Source: Lepeophtheirus salmonis (lineage: Eukaryota > Arthropoda > Copepoda > Siphonostomatoida > Caligidae). From it: 64,000 nt of DNA. The position numbers and the translations under genes were made by a program. The notes under the pieces are model-generated. The model was given only the letters and a program-made list of their open reading frames with translations. It ran no database searches and was not told the origin of the DNA. Positions 11,801 to 22,830 of the stretch are shown here, one piece after another (the stretch's first letter is position 1; each line of letters begins with the position of its first letter). The DNA lies in NCBI RefSeq assembly GCF_016086655.4, contig NC_052134.2, positions 40,795,971 through 40,859,970 of the forward strand. The letters are read 5' to 3'.

Positions 11801-12239
11801 CATTAGTTTCTGAGCTATTAACCAATTCTAAAACTAAATATCGAGCTTTCACAGAATGTTTTTACAGGATCTTATAATGTATCCGCCCCAACGATAAATA
11901 TAAAAAACAAAGAGGTAAAAGGGGATTGGTAAATGTCTTATTCTGTATTAAACATGTGTAGCATCATTATATTTGGTTTAATTAGAAATATTATATACTC
12001 TACTATTAACAAAAAGGTAATTTCTACTTAAGAAATTTTAACAAATATTTATCATGATTGTTAATTTGAATGTTTACTGTTGTTTTTTTAAAGATTGATT
12101 TTTAGAATATTAGTTGAAATTTTACTCCGGAGCATAAAGTATAAACTATAATTTTAAATATGTACTTTTTACGCAATTGCTCCGTTTTTTTTATATATGT
12201 ATATTCTATATAATATATAAACCAAATAAAGAATGTTAA
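8832..12239. other. A+T-rich spacer, no gene seen
   Basis: No supportable gene. Several 60-90 codon frames (for example 9399-9638, 9831-10106 and the opposed pair at 11631-11877) lack motifs and look like chance frames. 10200-10800 is somewhat richer in G+C and could hide an untranslated exon or an old repeat, but I cannot identify it. Confidence 0.45.
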
Positions 12240-12266
12240 AAAAAAAAATTAAAAAAAAAAAAAAAT

Positions 12267-12360
12267 ATGTCAAGACCGACACATATCGAACCTAAAACTT
12301 TCTCGTTGATTTGTAAAGTAATTAAGCAATAATTATACACTCCATTGCTTACGATCAACC
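12267..12360 (-). repeat. Possible tRNA-derived SINE fragment
   Basis: On the minus strand the segment reads GTAAGCAATGGAGTG, then about 45 bases, then TTAGGTTCGATATG. These resemble an A box (TRGCNNARYGG) and a B box (GGTTCGANNCC) at tRNA-like spacing. It abuts long A-runs at 12239-12266. The A box is imperfect and no 3' tail shared with the better SINE copies is evident, so this is tentative. Confidence 0.35.
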
Positions 12361-12739
12361 TTAGAAAGATAACAAAAAGTAATTAGTTATGTAGTTTTTT
12401 TATAGAAACACATAGGTACTCTGATACATATTTATTAAACAAAAAAGTTATCATCTCAAGTTACACGCAATAACCTTTTAATTTCGTGAAACAATCAAAT
12501 CTTTTCAAAAAAAACTTTTTTCTCATAAGCCTTTTATAGGAAAAAATGAGAATTGCTTATTAATGCATTAGTTCATCAACTTCTGTGTATAAGTTCAACA
12601 TATAATTTATCCAACCAAACTCGAAATTAATGCACTTTATTGTAACATATCAACTAATTTTAATATAATCGTTGATATATCAAACAAAATAAAATTTCAA
12701 GTATAATAAATATACTTTTTGCTCAAGTCTTATGATACT

Positions 12740-12990
12740 AGTGTTGAGACTCGGTACAGGACCAATTGTTTTTTCTGTTTATTCTAAAGTGATTTTTTCT
12801 ACACCTAAATTTAGGTTTAGACTTAATTTTAAATGAGACGGATCAAGATTGATATTCTGTACTACCAATCCAGACCGATTTTTTTTTCAGGACCAATATC
12901 GACCGAATTTTTCTTTCGGTGCAGTCCAGACTGAACTTTTTGAACAAACTGAATTAGTTTGGTGCACTATAAATAATCACTGTCACAGAC
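12740..12990 (+). mobile_element. Partial copy of the AGTGTTGAGACTCGG terminal-repeat element
   Basis: It opens with AGTGTTGAGACTCGGTAC, matching the terminal inverted repeat of the complete copy at 15260-15794. It also contains repeated CAGACCGA and GACCGAA-type words found in that copy. The far end is not a clean terminal repeat, so the copy is probably truncated near 12990. It is non-coding. Confidence 0.45.
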
Positions 12991-12994
12991 TGGT

Positions 12995-13020
12995 ATAATA
13001 TTTTCATACGAAAATATTAT
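12995..13020. repeat. Perfect 11-bp hairpin
   Basis: ATAATATTTTC and GAAAATATTAT are perfect inverted arms around the 4-base loop ATAC. It lies just beyond the partial terminal-repeat element. In DNA this A+T-rich it may be chance. Confidence 0.6.
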
Positions 13021-13310
13021 ATTAATATAAGCTTGATCGAAACAAGAGCTTAACTTTAGTGGTATGTATTTCTTAGACCTAAAAAAAGTATTTTGCTTTG
13101 AAAAAGCTTTATTTGATTAATTTTAAAGGAAGTTTAGAAATTGAATTCAATTTAAAGTTTTTTTTAACGATAAAGGATTTTAAACCCTTATATTGCCAAC
13201 TTTTAAGGGCACTATTGGTCATGTCATTTGTATCGTAAAATTATTTATAATTGAAGATGGAAGAGTAGGTTACTTTTTCTAAAATGTAGTTTTTCATATA
13301 GAAATATATT

Positions 13311-13375
13311 AAATTATACAAGTATAACACCAAATAAATTATACAAGTATAACACCAAATAAATTATACAAGTAT
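13311..13375. repeat. 25-bp tandem repeat, 2.6 copies
   Basis: The unit AAATTATACAAGTATAACAC plus CAAAT occurs twice without mismatch (13311-13335, 13336-13360), followed by the first 15 bases of a third copy. There is no coding role. The perfect identity suggests recent slippage. Confidence 0.95.
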
Positions 13376-15259
13376 GTATCATACATTGATTTCGAATCCT
13401 CAATTTTAAAATTTAGTAAATGTTTAGCAAAAAAAAAACAAAGAATGGATAATTCAGCTTTCCACTCATATAACTTCCAGTGTCAAAAAAGTGTTATAAC
13501 CTTGCATTTTCTATAAAAAAAATCTTGTTTCTAAATTTAAAGATGTGTCAGTAAAAAATAATTAATTTTTGTGGTAAACATTTGCAAAATAAGTCTATTG
13601 ATTTAAAAAAAAGATTTTTATCATAATTTCCAACCAAAAAGTCAAAAATGAATTTGTTCTTAAAAATGGATGCTAATTTCAAATATAACAAGCTTACGAA
13701 GAATAAAAACACAAAGTAATTTGTGTTTTTATAACCCATAGAGAAGGAAAAAAATCATTTTTGATGTCTATCTTAGTTTGTGCATGACTTAGTCGTTTCT
13801 TCATCATCCAATAGGTCATTTCTTTGTAAAATCTTAACTCTGATGTTGTTCAATTATATGCAACTGTAAATAAATGTTTATCTTTACCTTCATTGTAATG
13901 ATCAATCTTGATACATAATAAAATATACAAAAAGTAGCATTCGAAATTGGTGATATTTTAGAGTAATGTCTTTTTTGGGATTCAAGTGTGTGCTTTATCT
14001 ATACTTTTTGTTCAAAAACTAAGCAAAATCATCAAAAAATACATTTTGGAAAAACTTTAAGGCTGATGAGGCAGCATATCTAAATCCCTAAATAAAATGA
14101 TTTTGAGCTTCTCATATCTGAAAGCATAGGAAAAAATGTGAAAACATATCAAAATTCAAAAAAATATATTTTTAAATAGATCTAACGTTCCATTTATTTT
14201 TTTTGTGTCACGTTCTTTAAAAAAAAACCTCAATATTGTGGCTTATGAATGAATCCATATACTCTTTCAAATGAGACTGATGATTCAAATGACTGTACAA
14301 ACACATAATGTAATTACTTACATCTTTATTTGTAATCATTATAGAACATGACAATTGAAGAAAAAAAAATTCACTACAATTTTTAATATACTTAATATTT
14401 GCCACATCATATTTGGATCATTATTTTGAGGCTTGTGTTATCACTGTATACAAATTTACATTCGACTGTCTTGTGTTTAAGATATATTTTTTTGACAACC
14501 TGAACTCATTTTTGCTGCGTATTGGCCAAAAATGAGATTGAAAAATTTGTTTTAAATTAGATGTATTGTGGTTGTAACAGTTTTAGGGTTAAAAAATTAT
14601 TAAAACCATCTCAATTTTTGTTCTAATTTTTCATGATAATATTTTTGAGTTATTGTCTGTGTAAAAAACTATATAAAAAAGGGAATTGCTATAATAATTA
14701 TGCCTTATATTTACAGGAAAATTTCAAAAATTCAAAATTACAAAAATAAAACATCGATTAATGGACATAAAGTAATAATTGACTAAGAAACCATAAGCAA
14801 ATTAAACCAAGAAAGTAACATATTAAATGTAGGTTTATTTTTCGTATAGTTATAGTAATCAAAAATTACCACTTAATAATTTCAATTTGTGGCGAACAAC
14901 TCAGTTCTTTTAAAATTGGACTAATATGAATGAGAATCATAAATGCTGAGTACTTCATGAATAATAAAACGTAGCATATTAATACAAAATTGCTTTTGAT
15001 CATATATTCTTTGGCAAAAATTCAATTGTATATATATTCAATTGTGGTATAATCATTTATGCCATAGCTGAGCATTTGCACATATACAAAATATGGTTTT
15101 GTTTTTGAATTTATCCTTTTACCTGCATTTTAAAGTTTGAAGTGTCCATAAATTTCATAATAATGACGAAAACTATTCATAATTAGGGCAGTAACTTTTT
15201 ATCAAAAATTAGCTCCGTGACTATCCTAGGAGATACTATTTTTAAGTTTGGTGCAGAAT
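13376..15259. other. A+T-rich spacer, no gene seen
   Basis: Only short chance frames occur (such as 13548-13739 and 14217-14405). There are no recognisable repeats, RNA genes or transposon motifs. Confidence 0.5.
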
Positions 15260-15794
15260 AGTGTTGGGATTCGGTCTGGAAAGGTCCAACAAAAACAATC
15301 GATCTAGACTGGTTTTATATAAAAATTCGGTCTAGATCTCTCGAAAGGAAAAATTTGTTCTGCTTTGGTCCCCAAAAAATCGGTCTAGACCGATTTTACA
15401 AATAAATTGTTTAAAACATTAAATCATATGTTTTTTAAAGTACAATGACGTTATGCGAAGTTTAAACAGAGATAACTCGGATAAATTTTGATCCCGCCGT
15501 CTCTAAAATGTATTTAGTACTTTTTCTAAAACATATCGAGTACTTTTGAGATTATTTTGAAAAAATGAGTGACAGTTGATTTAGAAAAAAAAGGGTCTCT
15601 CATAATATATGAGACCAAAAAAAAAACAGTATAAATTGAAACCGAAATAAATCGGTCTACAAAGTGAGACCAAAAAAAATAGGTCCACGGTCTGAGACCG
15701 CGGTCTGAACCGAAAAATTGCTCCAAATTGTGCTATAAAAATCACTGAAGACCGAACCGGAAAAAAAATCGGTACTGGACCGAGTCTCAACACT
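15260..15794. mobile_element. Non-autonomous terminal-inverted-repeat element, about 535 bp
   Basis: The left end AGTGTTGGGATTCGGTCTGG is the near inverse of the right end, whose reverse complement reads AGTGTTGAGACTCGGTCCAG. Inside, words such as GGTCTAGACCGAT and GGTCTGAGACCG recur in both orientations, especially near the ends, giving sub-terminal inverted repeats. No transposase is encoded; the minus-strand frames 15526-15853 have no motif. TGCAGA occurs at both flanks (15252-15257 and 15797-15802), but offset by one or two bases from the ends, so the target duplication is unproven. The structure fits a MITE of hAT or another DNA-transposon type. Confidence 0.65.
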
Positions 15795-17869
15795 TCTGCA
15801 GAGAGAATTAGAGTATTTATTATTTTAAAACTGGGGGTACTACAGGGTGCCACTTCATAAATGATGTTTGGGATGTTTTGTCTCCCTCAATACATTGACA
15901 TAAAACTATTAAAAATATAATACTAAAGTGAGTTTAAATACTTACTAAAATGTCTTAAGTAATAAAAATATGTTCAAAATCTTCCACAAAGTGTATTTTA
16001 TTTTTTGAACAATTGATAATAAAGTGTCGTCCTAGGATTAAGTTTTGGAGATGCCCATTTAAAAAAATGTCAAGTCTGTATACACACATGAAGAACCAAC
16101 TTATGAAAGAATTAAAAATATATTAAATAATTGCAGGGGTAAGTGTAATCAGAGCCCAGCTTAATTTATCAGCTGAGAAGATCCAATGTGATTCTCTATT
16201 ATATTAATTAGTGCACAGCAAATATGTCACAAGTTACAAATGGAGCACTTAGTCGATGATTGTTTAACCAAAAAACATATTTTCGTTAAAGTTAAATATA
16301 ATTCATGGCATTAGTTTTTGTTTTTGTTTTAAATATATTCAACATAGTTAACAGAATTATTAAATATAGACGCAATTGAATTTCATTTGAATGTGATATA
16401 TAGTAAAGTTTAATATTGTTGTTGTCAATTTACCAAAGGAAAATAATATTTATAGAACAATTTGTATTGAATTTCAAATATTTGCTCCGTAACTTGTAAA
16501 CCTAATGGTTTTACTATCGACCGATGTATTTTTTCCAAATGCTTGCACATATGTTTATATGTACAATAAAGTTAATGACGTAAATTAGAAATCAACATTT
16601 GGATGTAATTTGTCTCTTCTTTCTCGATTCGCCAAAGGATGACGGGTTAATTTTTATAAAGTATCTTTTTTAATACTACTTTCTTGGTCATAATCCCTGT
16701 CATTAATAGTTATATCCATTATATAATAACCTATATAAAATATAATGAATGACTAATCAAAAATTATATTTATTTTATTAATTTATGAGGTAAGTTAGGT
16801 CATCGATTTAATTTCCCAATCTATAAAATGGATAGAGAATCTATAAATTGTACTATTCAAGCAATATCGAGTATAATAATAATAAAAAAGTTTACGTTAT
16901 GAATCCGAAAAATCTACAGATAAATATATATTAAGCAACAAAAATTTACCCAATAATTCATCTATCAATAGACGAAAGTTCAACCCTGAGTTTTTATGTA
17001 TAGTAATAACATATTTTTATTTGCATAAGCCTCACAGTTTGTGTAGTACACTGCCAAACTAGCCTTTCTTGCAGGAATAAATACTTTGATAGATATGTTG
17101 TTAATCATAGGTGTACTATTCGTGGATTGTGGTGTAATATCATGGCGTCATTATTCTGGAAGTCAGCCATCTTCATGTCATTAACAAAAATTTGTGTCTT
17201 AAGTTTGAAAATGAAGAAGACTGCTTTGGAGCTCTCCGGTTTGAAATGGAAAGTCAAACCATATAAGGTGACTGCAAAAAAGTCCAGGCTACAAAAAAAG
17301 AAGAAGAGTAAGAACCCTTGATCTTTTATGATTAAAGAAAATGATGAGTTATTCTCGTGTATTTGGATATGTTAATTACAATGTTCTAAATTTTAAAAGA
17401 CTTTTTATAAAATATATATATCAATATATATCAATGATTCCAAATACTTTCGACTGCCGTATCCTTGAAAATGTAAACCTAAGTCAGGCTTTGCACATAG
17501 TTAGACAAAATGGTTATATCTAATTACACAACTTCAAATCTAAAATGACTTTCAAAAGCTCGATTTGTGATATAAATTCGTACTAAAATTATTAATAAAA
17601 TGGAAATACTCATGCCATTTTACGTTATTCGACTATTGATGAATTATTGAGCATGAGAAATGGATTGTCAGTTATATTTATTGGAGAAACCCATATACCT
17701 AATAGAGGCAATCTATAAAATGTTATGATAGGTGATGCAATTTTTATAGTTTACATTGGTCTGTATTTAACTTTTTTAAGTTGGGAGAGGAGTTAAGATT
17801 TAATGGATAGGCATCAATATGTGGACTCGAGATATATATTTGGAAATGCATAAATAATTTTATAATTTC
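15795..17869. other. A+T-rich spacer, no confident gene
   Basis: Two plus-strand frames near 17127-17321 and 17341-17523 are open but carry no motif I know. The first has a very basic end (KKKKSKNP) and lies in slightly less A+T-rich DNA downstream of a TTCTTGCAG acceptor-like site (about 17066-17074), so a host exon is possible but unsupported. The rest looks intergenic. Confidence 0.4.
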
Positions 17870-19083
17870 ACTAATAGGCAAATAATAATGTTAACAAAGC
17901 ATATAGACAAGGAAATGCCAAAACTTATTCCACTCAATATGGTCACCTTCATTATCGATAAAGTCTTTACACGTTGCCTGATGGCCATACAGGAGTTGAT
18001 GACAAACTCTTCTAACAAGTTGTCCCGTGCAACCACAATGGAAGACTTCAGTGAGTCCACATTTGGGTGTGAGATCCATTTGGTTTCCTTCTTCAAAAAC
18101 CCCAAATAGAAAAGTCCAACAGGTTCAAATCCGGTGAGGAAGGGGGCTATATCTCTTTGGACCATAAAGAAAGCCATATTATCTGCGCAGAACTTTTGGC
18201 ACATGGCGGACGTGTGAGAGAGGGATCCGTTCTCCGTCCACACATATTTATCCTTATGTAGTTGGTCTCTGGCCATGGTAAGATGGTATACCTAAGCACC
18301 TTATAGCAGGCCTACTGTCTGATTTTCTGTCTAGCGGTGAAAATGAACGGGAGTATTTTCTTTCCATCAGATGCTACAACACCATTATTTGGGCCGGATA
18401 TTTTGTAAATTAAACCTCCTGCACCTCTTCTTTTGTTTCCACATGCCAGTGGTTGTAAAAAATTGATCAACCTTGAAAATCTTCTTCAACGAGAAAATTT
18501 TCACAATTGACCCATTTGTATTGATCCATGTGAGAATTTTCTTGGACCTCTGGAGCCTCCTGGTCTCATCCCCTCAGTCACAAGGTAGCATGGGGTTCTT
18601 ATGAAAGAAAGTAATCCCAAGTTGTGCTTCGTAGCCCTCCCAGTGGTCCTAGGCGCAACAAAGAAGTCGTTGGTGAGGCGAATCATCGACTTAGTGGGAG
18701 CCTTCTTTATATTCTTCTTCAAACTTAACAAGAACTTCGTATCCCTTTGTAAATTATGCCCTCCACTTCCTGATATCCTGGAAAGGTCTTCTCCATTTTT
18801 TTTCATTATGGCCAACTTAAAAATCAGGGTCCTAGAACACTAAACTATGTAAATCTAAATAAATAATCGTCATCACATCATCTCCAGTATCTAGGCTATC
18901 TGAGATGCTGTAACTTATTGCTTGTTGCATGCTCAGGATAATAAATTGAGAAATGATTAGTATTGTTTGTTTATGCAAAAAGAATGGTTGAAACAGCATA
19001 TCAAAAAATAATACCTAGCCTTTTCATAGTAACGAGAAAATAAACATTAATTAACAGTCCACGTTTTGCTGTCCTACCCTGTA
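17870..19083 (-). pseudogene. Mariner-type element M1, decayed, with 5' terminal repeat
   Basis: This is a Tc1/mariner cut-and-paste transposase remnant on the minus strand. The N-terminal part (18501-18815) resembles the paired-type helix-turn-helix region: KSMIRLTNDFFVAPRTTGRA. The catalytic domain is visible as KIFKVDQF, then after stops WTENGSLSHTSAMCQKFCAD (17860-18276 frame). In a shifted frame, WSKEI-stop-PPSSPDLNLLDFSIWG gives the third catalytic block. SHPNVDSLKSSI and GDHIEW mark the C-terminus. A TIR-like end lies at 19054-19083; its reverse complement starts TACAGGGTAGGACAGCAAAA. The 3' repeat is not recognised. Multiple stops and frameshifts make it inactive. Confidence 0.85.
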
Positions 19084-19679
19084 CTTGTATAAGATAATCG
19101 AATTAATAAAATATTTGAATAAAAATAAACATTCAATCTTATTGCTAACAATTTCCACAATCATATTTTCCCCTCTTAAACTTTAAAAATTCATTATTTC
19201 CCTCCGGTTCGAGAATGAATTAATGAAATGATTTTTGGTATAAATTGAAATTATCATGCTATAATTAAGACAAATATAACAAACAGTATTTTTCTAGATA
19301 CAAAATTCTTCAAAATACGTATAAACTTTCACGATTCTACTTGTTTTTCATTATGTCCGGTATGAAGCTATAGCTGTAAGTAACTTCAATTGAACCCTGC
19401 TATATTAAAATGATCTAACTAATCTGTTACACCATTGATTTTATCTTACCGTAATTAACATATACAAGTTGTTAGGGTACACATTGCTATGTGAACACTT
19501 TTGCGCTATAGCGCAAAGTTGATAAACACTGCAACATAATATATAATAACTATAATCTGATAATAATATCTTAATTAGTGAAATCAATTTTCGAAGCATT
19601 ATTTATTTGTAGGTGTAAGGAGTATATTTTGCAAAGATATATCTACACAAGATTTTTGTCATTTTGACTATAAACTTCT
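19084..19679. other. Spacer between M1 and the piggyBac remnant
   Basis: No gene seen. A TTGCGC/GCGCAA palindromic stretch (TTTGCGCTATAGCGCAAA, about 19500-19517) is a perfect small dyad of unknown meaning. No clear piggyBac terminal repeat (TTAACCCT-like) could be placed. Confidence 0.45.
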
Positions 19680-19874
19680 ATTGTTATAAAATAATTTATC
19701 ATTATGATTTTGTAATATATTTGCTGAGAGGGTCATGACAAATTCTGAAGATATTCCTTATCCATTGTCAGTGTACACTCCAAAGTCATAAATGCACACA
19801 TTTGACCCAACTGTAGAGAAAAACATGATATTCCCATATATGTGGTTTTTTGGTTGTACTGCTTGAGAAAGATA
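19680..19874 (-). repeat. Inverted duplicate of a piggyBac internal segment (left arm)
   Basis: 195 bases that are the reverse complement of 20331-20525 with no net insertion or deletion and only about ten mismatches. The right arm is in place within the piggyBac reading frame. This arm sits upstream of the N-terminal coding remnant in inverted orientation, so it is the duplicated copy. The arms are 456 bp apart. Confidence 0.95.
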
Positions 19875-19949
19875 TTGAGTAAGAATTGATTTTGAAACTT
19901 TAGATAATATTACATGGAAAGATAAGCTAGAAGTAGACGCCTAGTGGTA

Positions 19950-20968
19950 TGGGAGACCTATATCATTCTTTTAACATTATATATTTGATGAATCAATCAT
20001 AAAAAACATAAAGTATCAAACAGTACTATATTGTATGCAAAAAGATGCAAACTGGACTTGCCAGTAGATGACATGAAGGTATTTTTGAGAATTTTAATGA
20101 TGACATCAGTTATACGATTACCAAGTTATAGAATGTATTAGGAAGGGTCTTTACGAATAGATTGTAACAGAAAGGCAATGAGTAGGGATAAATTTGAAGA
20201 AATGAAGAAATATTTATTTACACTTCAATGATAATAGTATCTTTGACAGTCACACCCCAAAAACTGTAATTGAAGCCCCAAGAAGTCCATCAATGTAAAG
20301 ATGAAAAATTGATCCTGAAAAAAAAACCCGTATCTTACTCAAGCAGTATAACCATAAAACCACATATATGGGAATATTATGTTTTTCTCTACAGTTGGGT
20401 CAAATGTGTGCATTTATGACTTGTGACTGTACACTGACAATGGGTTAGGAATATCTTCAGAATTTGTCATGACCCTCTCAGCAAATATATTACAACATCA
20501 TAATGATAAATTATTTTATAACAATTGGTTTTCTTCAATAGAGTTGGCTAATGTTCTTCTGAAGAAAAATGGAATCTTAAGTCTAGACACGATAAGGGAA
20601 AATCGGATGAAGGACTCATGGAAAAAAAAGATTTGAAAAAAAAGGAGGAGTTGTTTTTGATTATAGAGTTGAAGCAGAAGAAAATATTCTGTGGTTCTGT
20701 TCCTAGGAACCTGGGATAGGAAAAAGCGAGAACATATCAATGTAACCATGCCAAATGCTATTGTTGAATACAACAAGTTAATGGGAGGAGTTGATCTATA
20801 AGATATGCTCCTCGAATTATATAGAATAAACATCAAATCAAGAAATGGTACATAATAATTTTTTACTAGCTTCTTGACCTTCCAGTTGTAAATGCATGGT
20901 CATTATACCGTAGAACTTAACAACTTCCTATAAAAAGTATATTTCGTTATTCGATTTTAAACATGTAC
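19950..20968 (+). pseudogene. piggyBac-type transposase, 5' portion (interrupted)
   Basis: This is a DDE transposase of the piggyBac superfamily, which inserts at TTAA. The early block DDMKVFLRILMMTSVIRLPS followed by MSRDKFEEMKKYLFTL (about 20065-20225) matches the N-terminal part of the core. NNWFSSIELANVLLKKNG then SLDTIRENRMK (20518-20610) corresponds to the D-N-F-F-s-S...L and GTiR-NR-K blocks. VEYNKLMGGVDL, stop, DML (20763-20810) is the YNk-MGGVD hallmark. The central part holding the first catalytic Asp is deleted or scrambled around 20230-20340. The frame runs up to the insertion at 20969 and resumes at 25218. Confidence 0.85.
20331..20525 (+). repeat. Right arm of the 195-bp inverted repeat, within piggyBac ORF
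   Basis: Partner of 19680-19874. It encodes part of the piggyBac core, ending in the block just before NNWFSSIEL. Transcription of both arms could give a ~195-bp double-stranded RNA hairpin. Confidence 0.95.
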
Positions 20969-20976
20969 CTCATAAG
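20969..20976 (+). repeat. Left 8-bp target-site duplication (CTCATAAG)
   Basis: Identical to 25210-25217 in direct orientation on the far side of the inserted hAT-like complex. Eight bases is the typical hAT target duplication length. Confidence 0.9.
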
Positions 20977-21201
20977 TAAGGGTGATAATTTTGGTAAGAA
21001 TAGAAAAGCGTGCGAGGAGAAGAGAAGAAATACTTATGGCATCATTTATTAAATAATATACATCTTCTTCTATCAATCATGAACGTTATCATTCCCGCCT
21101 TTATTATTCAATATTAATATAATAATAATAGATGGGGATAGTCTATGAAAAACTGAATAAAATGCCTAAAATAACGTCGCCTTCTGCCTGGATTTCTGAA
21201 A

Positions 21202-21517
21202 ATGGAGGACCAGGAATTTGGAAAATACTTACCGGATGAGAAACAGATGGTTTGTCGGATTTGTCGATATAAATGTGCCTTTAGTCCCTTGTCAAGAATT
21301 ACACGCCATTCATTATCATCGTATCAAGAGCATGAATATTCATCTAAAAAATCTAGTTAATGATGAATACATCAAGTCAGACTTTAACTCTGATCTCACA
21401 AAGATGCTTATTGTATGTAATATAACCTTATCCATTGCTAATCATCTACGTTCAAAAAATTTATGGAGAAATACACGGGTAAATCTATCCCTTCCTGAGG
21501 AACCATCATTAAATTAA
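21202..21517 (+). pseudogene. hAT-like transposase N-terminus with zinc finger, copy A
   Basis: From the ATG at 21202 the frame begins with MEDQEFGKYLPDEKQ and then VCRICRYKC, a BED/C2H2-like finger (C-x2-C ... H-x-n-H). A frameshift near 21325 moves to the frame containing KSDFNSDLTKMLIVCN and SIANHLRSKNLWRN. F-n-x-D-L-x-x-x-L-i-x-x-N-I-x-L is a recurring pattern in hAT-type transposases just after the finger. The frame ends at a stop after LPEEPSLN. The family call rests on this pattern plus the 8-bp target duplication. Confidence 0.55.
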
Positions 21518-21650
21518 TGGAGGATGTTGGTACTGATGTCATTCATAAAAATACATATAAAAATGTTTTGAGTCATCCAAACCAAATGACGATCAAGTTA
21601 TCAGTAAAAAGTATAAAATATTTACTAATTTCGAAATGGAACTCTGAACT

Positions 21651-22560
21651 TTGTACTATCTAACAGTAAGTATTCAATTTTTTTTCAATCTAACCCTAAA
21701 ATATAATTCTATTTTAGCCAAAATTATCAAGAATTATGATACACAACTCATTCAATGGCAAAAAAAGTGCTTAAGTGGTCACCACAACGGGGGTAGTAGC
21801 TTTGGATGGTTTGCAATTAGTTTGTCTGACACTAATTTCTTCACTTAAAGACTTGGGTATGATAATTAGGTTTTCCAATATTATATAGTCAATAAATATT
21901 TTTTTTGTCACTTAAGGCTTAGATATGGTTGATAGGCTCCAAGAAATGGTGTTCAGAAAACTCATAAAAGGCAAAAACAACTGCTTAAATGGTCACAACA
22001 ATGGCTGTAGTTACATTGGGTGTAGCATTAAAATTAGCAATTGTGTATATCTTTCATGATAATAGTATGTTTATATAAGCATAAATAACGGAGAAAATAT
22101 CTTTTTTGATGCTCTTAATAAGGAGTAATATAGCCGGACATTACTACATAATTAGCTTTTGCTCTAAATCTTTAAGATGGATTTATTTCTAATATTTTTT
22201 TTATTAGTATATTTATTTTCTAATTTTATTATTTTGACATTTACTTTATTATTAATAGTTAGTTAGATTTCATCGGTAGAAATATATCTATCCTGCGCAA
22301 AATTGTATATAGCAACTTCCACATGAAGAAAAGGGGCTTTTTGATTTGATTAAATTCCACGTCTCGCTTGTGTTTTGCTAGCTAAAGTTATGACATATTG
22401 AACTGGATTCCGGTGTCAGAACAAAAAAATATTATTTGGATCAATCTATTATTTCAATATTCTGTATATATAATTTATTGTTGTTAGTTATATGATTCCA
22501 ATTGTTTAATTTTGTATATTTAACATAAATGTATGATGGTATATTTTTTATTATGTAGAT
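21651..22560 (+). other. Interior of copy A: splice-like sites and short direct repeat
   Basis: Coding similarity stops at a GTAAGTATT donor-like site near 21665. Two related segments follow about 200 bp apart: GGCAAAAAAAGTGCTTAAGT with GGTCACCACAACGGGGG (about 21759-21795), and GGCAAAAACAACTGCTTAAATGGTCACAACAATGG (about 21969-22003). Both are mirrored in copy B. No catalytic hAT domain is visible, so this copy is either non-autonomous or deleted. Confidence 0.5.
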
Positions 22561-22620
22561 TATATTTAATTAAAGCCTTCTCTTTTTAAACTTGGAACTT
22601 CAAATATATTTCGAAATACT

Positions 22621-22830
22621 TATGTGATTATCATATGCCTGCTTTATTATGATTTTTGAAGGTATAACGAAAGTATTTATTAGCAAAATGTTTAATGAAG
22701 ATATACCATGTATAATTGACTTCGACGTTTTTTATCCGTTACAGTAGATTTGAAAACGTCACACTCCATGAAATTGTAATTCATTATGAACCTTATTCTC
22801 AGAATAATAGCTAATAAAACGACAATGTAG
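22621..22830. other. Central spacer of the giant inverted repeat
   Basis: 210 bp of sequence unique to the middle of the palindrome, with no ORF or motif. It would form the loop if the arms paired. Confidence 0.85.

Larger units (their letters stand above)
20977..22620 (+). repeat. Copy A, left arm of the ~1.65-kb inverted repeat
   Basis: Matches 22831-24483 in reverse complement throughout, with scattered substitutions and small indels; by eye about nine bases in ten agree. Checked landmarks include the terminus, the zinc-finger ORF, the SNS/GTAAGT splice-like site near 21660, the repeated GGCAAAAA...GTGGTCAC segments at 21760-22010, and the TTTAATTAAAGCCTTCT inner end. Confidence 0.95.

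Noticed and set aside
13311..13375. CRISPR-like array
   Set aside because: Units are directly contiguous with no spacers, and the context is eukaryotic. It is a simple tandem repeat.
15526..15853. Minus-strand ORFs within the MITE
   Set aside because: Phe/Ser-rich frames arise from the element's A- and G-rich plus strand; no domain.
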